Of a DNA stretch of 13,149 nucleotides, positions 1 to 4,049 are shown in pieces (position 1 is the stretch's first letter; each line of letters starts with the position of its first letter). The DNA is taken from positions 1-13,149 of the forward strand of contig JAGDAE010000236.1 of NCBI GenBank assembly GCA_017959645.1, written 5' to 3'. The notes under the pieces were generated by a model, which made no database searches, was not told the origin of the DNA, and saw only the letters and a program-made list of their open reading frames with translations. A program made the position numbers and the translations under genes. Source of the DNA: Kiritimatiellia bacterium. GTDB lineage: Bacteria; Verrucomicrobiota; Kiritimatiellia; RFP12; UBA1067.

Positions 1-83
1 CCGCCGAGAAGCTCGCGCATGTCGGCGTTGCCTTCGGTCTGACCGGCACCGAAGAAATACACGTACTTTTTCTTTTCGCTCAT
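1..83 (-). CDS. ppdK: Pyruvate, phosphate dikinase, N-terminal fragment (runs off the window)
   Basis: Only the first 27 codons are present. The reading begins MSEKKKYVYFFGAG and continues with QTEGNADMRELLGG. This matches the highly conserved start of bacterial PPDK (pattern KKYVYxFGxGxxEGNxxMxxLLGGKGA), which opens the nucleotide-binding domain. PPDK interconverts pyruvate + ATP + phosphate and PEP + AMP + PPi in the cytoplasm, and in anaerobes it often works in both glycolytic and gluconeogenic directions. The start codon is the ATG at 83-81. The upstream gap to the korC stop is only 25 nt and purine-rich (AAGAAAGAAAAG) without a strong Shine-Dalgarno or a promoter, so the gene is probably the last known member of the korD-vorB-korB-korC operon. 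The rest of the gene lies outside the window. Identification rests on this short but distinctive stretch. Confidence 0.88.
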   Translation of the reverse strand, partial: MSEKKKYVYFFGAGQTEGNADMRELLG

Positions 84-108
84 GGTCTTTTCTTTCTTCT
101 TTTGTATT

Positions 109-654
109 TTATTTGTCTTGGTTCATGAAGTCGAATCCGCGCCCGACCGCCTTGAGGTTGAGCTCGAGCAGGCCGGCCTTGCGCGCCGAAATCGTCTGCT
201 TCAGCGCCTCGGCGACCGTCTCGCATTTGACGCAACCAGTCTTTTTCACGATCGCGCCGAGAAGTATCATGTTGGCGAGCGAGGTCGCCTCCATCTCCTT
301 GGCCATCTCCGTGGCCGGTACGTATGTCGCGCACACGTCGTCTCTGCGCACCTTGCGCGCGATCAGCGAGCTATCGACGAAAACCTCCGCCCCGGCCGCC
401 GCCGCCGCCTCGAACTTGTCGAGCGACGGCTCGTTCATCGCCATCAGTATGTTCGGGTGCGCGATGATCGGCGAGCCGACCGGCTCGTCCGACACGATCA
501 CCGAGCAGTTGCACGTGCCACCTCGCATCTCCGGACCGTACGACGGCAGCCACGAAAGCTCCTTGCCCTCGATCAGCGCCGCGTGCGCGAGAACCTTGCC
601 GGAGAACAGAAGCCCCTGTCCGCCGAAACCGGCCATGATGCACTCGTATGTCAT
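109..654 (-). CDS. korC: 2-oxoacid:ferredoxin oxidoreductase, gamma subunit
   Basis: The product is 181 aa, normal for a stand-alone gamma subunit of the 2-oxoacid:acceptor oxidoreductase family. It begins MTYECIMAGFGGQG; the GFGGQG glycine motif at residues 9-14 is typical of the family, as is the following SYGPEMRGGTCNC segment (about 48-60). The subunit helps assemble the alpha/beta/gamma/delta complex that oxidatively decarboxylates a 2-oxoacid to acyl-CoA and reduces ferredoxin, or runs in reverse. The ATG (654-652) overlaps the stop of the beta-subunit gene as ATGA, so translation is probably coupled. A longer in-frame extension into korB is possible but has no family support. Substrate (2-oxoisovalerate, 2-oxoglutarate, pyruvate) cannot be told from this subunit. 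The symbol follows the Kor convention; VorC would be equally valid. Confidence 0.9.
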   Translation of the reverse strand: MTYECIMAGFGGQGLLFSGKVLAHAALIEGKELSWLPSYGPEMRGGTCNCSVIVSDEPVGSPIIAHPNILMAMNEPSLDKFEAAAAAGAEVFVDSSLIARKVRRDDVCATYVPATEMAKEMEATSLANMILLGAIVKKTGCVKCETVAEALKQTISARKAGLLELNLKAVGRGFDFMNQDK

Positions 655-1397
655 TTTCCCTGCTCCTTGTCCTTGTAGCATCCGAGCGGATAGAACGGTA
701 TCATCTTCTCTTCGACGAACGCGCACGCCTTCTCCGGCGTAAGCCCCCAGTTGGTCGGGCACGTCGAAACGACCTCGACCAACGAGAAGCCCCTGCCCTC
801 GACCTGGTTCCTGAACGCCTTGAGTATCGCCTTCTTCGCCTGGCGCACGTGCGCGACGGAGTTTACCGCCACGCGCTCGAGATACGCCGGCGCGTCGAGC
901 GTCGCGAGCAGCTCGCATATCCTTATCGGCATTCCCTGCGTCTTCGGATCGCGCCCGTACGGCGAAGTCTGCGTGACCTGCCCGACCAGCGACGTCGGCG
1001 CCATCTGCCCGCCCGTCATCCCGTAGATCGCGTTGTTGATGAAGATTATCGTTATGTTCTCGCCGCGGCACGCCGTCGATACCGTCTCGCAAAGCCCGAT
1101 CGACGCGAGATCGCCGTCGCCCTGGTAGGTGAAGACGACGCTTTCGGGAAGCGACCTCTTCACCCCGGTCGCGACCGCCGGCGCGCGCCCGTGGCTCGCC
1201 TCGATCATGTCGCAGGCGAAATAGTCGTACGCCATCACCGAGCAGCCGACCGGCGCGATGCCGATCGTCCTGCCCTCGATCCCGAGCTCGTCGATCGCCT
1301 CCGCGACCAGCCGGTGAACGATGCCGTGCGTGCAGCCCGGACAATAGTGCAGAACCGCGTCCGTCAGCGCCTTCGGCTTGCTGAAAACAACCGCCAT
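651..1397 (-). CDS. korB: 2-oxoacid:ferredoxin oxidoreductase, beta (TPP-binding) subunit
   Basis: The product is 248 aa and carries the thiamine pyrophosphate-binding signature: GDGD at residues 93-96 followed, after about 25 residues, by NN at 121-122. An N-terminal CPGCTHG (19-25) resembles the Cys-rich start that helps hold a [4Fe-4S] cluster in beta subunits of this family. The subunit contains the catalytic site, where TPP attacks the 2-oxoacid and electrons pass to ferredoxin through the iron-sulfur clusters. The start is set by a strong Shine-Dalgarno (AGGAGG, 9 nt before the ATG) inside the last codons of the alpha-subunit gene; the intergenic gap is one nucleotide. The 3' end overlaps korC by 4 nt (ATGA). 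Length and motifs match the VorB-partner/KorB type, not the large fused pyruvate:ferredoxin oxidoreductase. Substrate assignment is not possible from sequence reading alone. Confidence 0.92.
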   Translation of the reverse strand: MAVVFSKPKALTDAVLHYCPGCTHGIVHRLVAEAIDELGIEGRTIGIAPVGCSVMAYDYFACDMIEASHGRAPAVATGVKRSLPESVVFTYQGDGDLASIGLCETVSTACRGENITIIFINNAIYGMTGGQMAPTSLVGQVTQTSPYGRDPKTQGMPIRICELLATLDAPAYLERVAVNSVAHVRQAKKAILKAFRNQVEGRGFSLVEVVSTCPTNWGLTPEKACAFVEEKMIPFYPLGCYKDKEQGK

Positions 1398-1398
1398 C

Positions 1399-2466
1399 TT
1401 ACTTCGCCTCCTTCCTGATCGCCTCCAGAACCTCGTCCGTCGACGGAATCATCCCGCCCACGCGGTTGCACATCGCCACTGGCTTCGCGCAGCCAGTCGC
1501 GAGCTTCACGTCCTCGTTCATCTGCCCCATGTTCAGCTCGACCGTGAGGAACCCCTTCACCTTCGCCGCCGCCTTCGCCAGAGCCTCTTTCGGGAAGGGA
1601 TACAGCGTGATCGGACGTATCATGCCGACCTTGATCCCCTCCCTGCGCGCCGCGGCGATCGCGTTCTTCGCGACGCGGGCGGTGATGCCGACCGAGACCA
1701 CGCAGATCTCCGCGTCGTCCATCAGATGCTCCTCCCAGCGGCATTCCTCCTTCTCGAGCTTCGCATAGCGCTCGAAGCGCTCGCGATTCGACTTTTCCAG
1801 CTCTTCCGGCTTGAGGTAGAGCGAATTGACGATGTGGTGCGCGCGCTTGCATTGCGTGCCCGTCGTCGCCCAATCGCCGCTCGCGCCGCTCTCGAGATAT
1901 TCCGTGCCGCGGTCGTCGGGCAGCGAAACCGGCTCCATCATCTGCCCCATCGTGCCGTCCGCGAGCAGCATCGCCGGCATCCGGTACTTCTCGCCCAGCT
2001 CGAACGCCAGACGCGTCATGTCCGCCATCTCCTGCACCGTCGCCGGCGCGAGCACGATGATGCGGAAGTCGCCGTGGCCCGGCCCGCGCGTCATGAAGAA
2101 GTAGTCGCTCTGCGACGGCTGGATGCCGCCAAGGCCCGGCCCGCCCCGCTGCACGTTCACTATCAGCGCCGGCAGATCCGCCCCCGCCAGATACGACATC
2201 CCCTCCGCCTTCAGCGACACGCCCGGAGACGACGAGGACGTCATCGCCCGCTTCCCGGTCGACGCGCACCCGTAGACCATGTTGATCGCCGCGATCTCGC
2301 TCTCCGCCTGCAGAAACGTTCCGCCGATCTTCGGCATGCGCTTCGACATGTACGCGGCGATTTCCGTCTGCGGGGTTATCGGGTAGCCGAAATAGTGCCG
2401 GCAGCCGCAGCGTATCGCCGCCTCGGCGATCGCCTCGTTCCCCTTCATCAATACCTTTTCGCTCAT
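1399..2466 (-). CDS. vorB: 2-oxoacid:ferredoxin oxidoreductase, alpha subunit (VorB/KorA type)
   Basis: The product is 355 aa, the usual length for the alpha subunit annotated as 3-methyl-2-oxobutanoate dehydrogenase subunit VorB. The opening MSEKVLMKGNEAIAEAAIRC, the GYPITP motif (27-32), the TSSSSPG loop (76-82) and RGGPGLGG (97-104) are all characteristic. The first half is the pyrimidine-binding domain that completes the TPP site; the second half has a transketolase-C-like domain with RPITLYPFP near residues 284-292 and LNMGQM at 311-316. It should pair with the beta subunit to oxidise a 2-oxoacid to acyl-CoA with ferredoxin as acceptor. Its ATG is preceded by AGAGGT in the 13-nt gap after korD. 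The VorB name implies branched-chain 2-oxoacids, but the neighbouring ppdK keeps pyruvate or 2-oxoglutarate open as substrates. The KorA symbol is equally defensible. Confidence 0.92.
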   Translation of the reverse strand: MSEKVLMKGNEAIAEAAIRCGCRHYFGYPITPQTEIAAYMSKRMPKIGGTFLQAESEIAAINMVYGCASTGKRAMTSSSSPGVSLKAEGMSYLAGADLPALIVNVQRGGPGLGGIQPSQSDYFFMTRGPGHGDFRIIVLAPATVQEMADMTRLAFELGEKYRMPAMLLADGTMGQMMEPVSLPDDRGTEYLESGASGDWATTGTQCKRAHHIVNSLYLKPEELEKSNRERFERYAKLEKEECRWEEHLMDDAEICVVSVGITARVAKNAIAAARREGIKVGMIRPITLYPFPKEALAKAAAKVKGFLTVELNMGQMNEDVKLATGCAKPVAMCNRVGGMIPSTDEVLEAIRKEAK

Positions 2467-2479
2467 GTTCCGCTACCTC

Positions 2480-2686
2480 TCACCTCTCCACCGTGATCAC
2501 ACAATCCGGACACATCAGCGCGCACGACGCGCATCCGACGCATTCCTGCGGTTTCGTCAGCTCGACCGGGGCGTGGCCCTTGTGGTTGAGTTTCGTTTTT
2601 GAAATGGCGAGAATGCGCTTGGGACAGGCGAGCACGCAGAGCCCGCATCCCTTGCACAGTTCCTCCTTGAACGTCAGTTTTGCCAT
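2480..2686 (-). CDS. korD: 2-oxoacid:ferredoxin oxidoreductase, delta subunit (2x[4Fe-4S] ferredoxin-like)
   Basis: The product is 68 aa with two classical four-cysteine cluster motifs, CKGCGLCVLACP (residues 11-22) and CVGCASCALMCP (49-60). It therefore binds two [4Fe-4S] clusters and should carry electrons from the TPP subunit to external ferredoxin. Small separate delta subunits like this precede vorB-type alpha genes in many anaerobes. The start is the ATG at 2686-2684 with a strong Shine-Dalgarno GGAGGA (2701-2696). It is the first gene of the operon: an extended -10 promoter lies at 2711-2719, implying a 5' leader of roughly 18 nt. The lysine-rich spacer between clusters (SKTKLNHKGHAP) is ordinary for the family. 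Confidence 0.9.
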   Translation of the reverse strand: MAKLTFKEELCKGCGLCVLACPKRILAISKTKLNHKGHAPVELTKPQECVGCASCALMCPDCVITVER

Positions 2687-2710
2687 ATGCGATATTCCTC
2701 CGAAGGGGAT

Positions 2711-2719
2711 ATTATATCA
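2711..2719 (-). promoter_or_regulatory. Extended -10 promoter of the korD-vorB-korB-korC(-ppdK) operon
   Basis: Reading the minus strand, TGA-TATAAT is a perfect -10 hexamer with a TGN extension. It lies 24 nt before the korD ATG, so a start site about 7 nt downstream gives an 18-nt leader containing the GGAGGA ribosome site. No convincing -35 is seen at 16-18 nt. The upstream context GGAAAAT is nearly identical to that of the promoter at 11896-11904. Confidence 0.65.
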
Positions 2720-2848
2720 TATTTTCCCGTCCGTGTGGGCGCCAAACTCAAAACTTGAATTTTCCCCGCAATTCCCGGGGAGTGCGGATGAGTGGTTGGT
2801 GCCAATGCGCATTGAGGCAGAAACGGACGTGATTTTCCTGTTCGCCAT
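2717..2848 (-). CDS. Possible small protein or leader peptide, 43 aa, unrecognised
   Basis: A short open frame begins MANRKITSVSASMRIGTN and ends just inside the -10 of the korD promoter (its TGA is at 2719-2717). In its favour: a good ribosome-binding sequence AAAGGAAG 7 nt before the ATG, and codons that read without a stop for 43 residues. Against it: no recognised domain, no membrane segment or cysteine pattern, AT-richer composition than real genes nearby, and a hairpin and a palindrome within the frame. It could be a leader peptide, a remnant, or chance. An in-frame upstream ATG at 2944 would extend it to 75 aa but lacks a good ribosome site. Not recognised from any family I know. Confidence 0.2.
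   Translation of the reverse strand: MANRKITSVSASMRIGTNHSSALPGNCGENSSFEFGAHTDGKI
2763..2781. repeat. Short inverted repeat (6-bp stem, 7-nt loop) upstream of korD
   Basis: TCCCCG at 2763-2768 pairs with CGGGGA at 2776-2781 around a 7-nt loop. On neither strand is it followed by a T-tract, so it is not a standard terminator. It lies about 45 nt upstream of the korD -10 and could be a regulator site or be incidental. Confidence 0.3.
2803..2814. promoter_or_regulatory. Perfect 12-bp palindrome upstream of korD, candidate operator
   Basis: CAATGCGCATTG is its own reverse complement. The flanks TGCC and GGCA also pair if two bases are bulged. It sits about 85 nt upstream of the korD -10 in otherwise non-conserved sequence, a plausible place for a dimeric activator or for a site serving an unrecognised promoter. 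Function is inference only. Confidence 0.3.
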
Positions 2849-2875
2849 AATTGGTCTTCCTTTAGGTTGGAGTTG

Positions 2876-2902
2876 AAAAAGGGACGGCGACCTGCTCGCC
2901 CC
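2876..2902 (-). terminator. Possible weak intrinsic terminator on the minus strand
   Basis: On the minus strand GGGGCGA-gcagg-TCGCC-gt-CC forms a 5-bp GC-rich stem, extendable by two pairs across a bulge, and is followed by TTTTTC. It would end transcripts arriving from the DUF1016 gene before the korD promoter. The T-tract is only five long and the stem is bulged, so this is tentative. Confidence 0.35.
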
Positions 2903-3091
2903 ACCATATAAGTTTAGTGACGCGAGAGGCACTTTTATTCCCATCTTTTTTGCTTTTTCTTCAAGCCCGGCCTACGACATCATCAAATCCGGTGCGCGAT
3001 GCGGGCCTAGCGCCAAAATTTCTTATATTATATATACTAAAGTCAATGTTTCGAAGGGGCTGAAAAGCGATTTTGCAACTTACAAAACTTT

Positions 3092-3138
3092 ACGACGTCA
3101 ATACGACGTCAACGACGTCAAAGCCTTGACGCCGTCAA
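3092..3138. repeat. Three 10-bp direct repeats plus a matching palindrome
   Basis: ACGACGTCAA occurs at 3092-3101, 3103-3112 and 3112-3121. It is followed at 3126-3138 by TTGACG-C-CGTCAA, a perfect 6-bp inverted repeat with one central base built from the same core. Each direct copy contains the palindrome GACGTC. The pattern may be a regulator-binding cluster, a microsatellite-like expansion, or a recombination scar at the end of the DUF1016 insertion. I cannot choose between these. Confidence 0.6.
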
Positions 3139-3217
3139 CAGGGAAAAAGCCGTTGCCTTTGATCCCCTTTCTCGTGTAGCATACACTGCATAACGAACGA
3201 AGACTCACGGCAACGGA

Positions 3218-3237
3218 GAGACGCCATCCGGCGTCTC
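3218..3237. repeat. Strong hairpin (8-bp perfect stem, 4-nt loop) downstream of the DUF1016 gene
   Basis: GAGACGCC at 3218-3225 pairs with GGCGTCTC at 3230-3237 around ATCC. It starts about 24 nt after the DUF1016 stop on the minus strand. The downstream minus-strand sequence is TCCGTTGCC, not a T-tract, so a classical intrinsic terminator is unlikely. An mRNA 3'-end stabiliser or a mobile-element edge are alternatives. Confidence 0.45.
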
Positions 3238-3261
3238 GAGATAGCACGAACGCAACACCCA

Positions 3262-3963
3262 TCAAAACCTCCACAAGGCGCTGTCCCTGAACAGGACGGG
3301 TGAATCGGGATACGAGGCGACAAGTGCCGTTGAAAAGTTCTTCTTGTCGCCACCAAGGAGCGACGAATATGTGTCGTTGACAAGACACGCTCTTAGCTCT
3401 CGCAGCTTCAGTTTTTCTCGAAATGCGTAAACTATATAGAACAAACGCTCCTGCGCGCTTCTTGCGCGATTCAATATCTCCACGATGTTCGTAAAAGTTG
3501 TCAAAGCAAGAACACTTGGCATGGGTGCAATTTGTCCAGTCGGTGACTGGACTGTTGTCAGGTCGGAGACTGGAAAAAGTTCAGCCGACGGCTGGACAAC
3601 TCTGCCATCGGCTAATTGTCCAGTCGCTGACTGGACAATTCGATCCCCATATCGTGCGACAAGCGCGGTAAAATCTGGAGACGTGAATTCATCGTACACC
3701 GCAACCATGCTGTATAGACTGCTTCGTCCATACCCCCGCTCATCGGGCGCATGAGTGTGGATGTAATCGACGAGGCTGTCAATGGTTGACTTTCCCCACC
3801 CGTCATGCTTTATCTTGGCAGACGAATATCCGCCGATCTCCCAATTCGTCAACAGATGCTCAACATTGACAGAGACAAGCGCGTTTGCGCGATGCACCCT
3901 GATTATTTCCGGCACCGCCCCGAATTCGTCACCCGAAGAGTTTTTCTGCTTTGCCTGTCTCAT
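3262..3963 (-). CDS. DUF1016 N-terminal-domain protein, truncated before the PDDEXK nuclease domain
   Basis: The product is 233 aa. Residues 18-100 match the DUF1016 N-terminal domain (YhcG-like): the LLTNWEIGGY core at 37-46, DGWGKSTIDSLVDYI at 54-68 and GYGRSSLYSMVAVYDEF at 78-93. Residues 153-213 match its second half, TFTNIVEILNRARSAQERLFY followed by KLRELRACL. Family members usually continue, after an FRDxYxxxFL segment, into a PDDEXK nuclease domain and total roughly 330-380 aa. Here the protein ends at SPVLFRDSALWRF, exactly where that domain should start, so the nuclease part is missing. Between the two halves (108-148) is a degenerate repeat, VQSATGQLA ... VVQP ... VQSPTGQIA. The start chosen is the ATG at 3963-3961, with GAGAGG just upstream; a longer frame would run into the GH95 gene. 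The family is linked to DNA processing or defence and mobile loci, but the function of a lone N-domain is unknown. It may be a pseudogene. Confidence 0.72.
   Translation of the reverse strand: MRQAKQKNSSGDEFGAVPEIIRVHRANALVSVNVEHLLTNWEIGGYSSAKIKHDGWGKSTIDSLVDYIHTHAPDERGYGRSSLYSMVAVYDEFTSPDFTALVARYGDRIVQSATGQLADGRVVQPSAELFPVSDLTTVQSPTGQIAPMPSVLALTTFTNIVEILNRARSAQERLFYIVYAFREKLKLRELRACLVNDTYSSLLGGDKKNFSTALVASYPDSPVLFRDSALWRF
3534..3640. repeat. Paired inverted repeats inside the DUF1016 gene
   Basis: Two related hairpins sit about 70 bp apart. GTCCAGTC-GGT-GACTGGAC spans 3534-3552 with 8-bp arms. AATTGTCCAGTC-GCT-GACTGGACAATT spans 3614-3640 with perfect 12-bp arms. Degenerate copies of the GACTGG/CCGACGGCTGG core occur between them. 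On the coding strand they specify the repeated VQSxTGQ(I/L)A peptide, so the structure may result from expansion of a coding repeat. Confidence 0.75.
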
Positions 3964-4049
3964 GCCGCCTCTCTTTCTCCGTGCACCACTTCTTTCACTA
4001 ACGCATTGCCGCACTGCGCCGTATGTTCCGTCCGTCCGCGGATATTGCG

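Larger units (their letters stand above)
2849..3261. other. AT-richer non-coding stretch between korD and the DUF1016 gene
   Basis: No gene with a recognisable product is seen on either strand. The stretch holds the possible terminator at 2876-2902, a T-rich run near 2937-2965, a very AT-rich patch (about 3014-3042, with TATATTATATATACT) that lacks a properly spaced -35 on either strand, the 10-bp tandem repeats at 3092-3138 and a strong hairpin at 3218-3237. A minus-strand frame covering about 3098-3388 stays open past the end of the DUF1016 gene but shows no domain I recognise. The composition contrasts by eye with the GC-rich operons on both sides. Confidence 0.5.

Noticed and set aside
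3014..3042. AT-rich patch as a promoter
   Set aside because: TATAAT-like strings occur on both strands, but no -35 has acceptable spacing and no gene starts downstream at a sensible distance.
3092..3138. CRISPR array
   Set aside because: The units are only 10 bp with 0-1 nt between them, there are no spacers of 25-40 bp and no cas genes in the window.
3098..3388. A frameshifted continuation of the DUF1016 gene carrying its nuclease domain
   Set aside because: The alternative frame has a faint resemblance (VEVLMGVAFV) to the family's ELGxGFAFVGRQ segment, but no PDDEXK residues follow and it ends in the tandem repeat.
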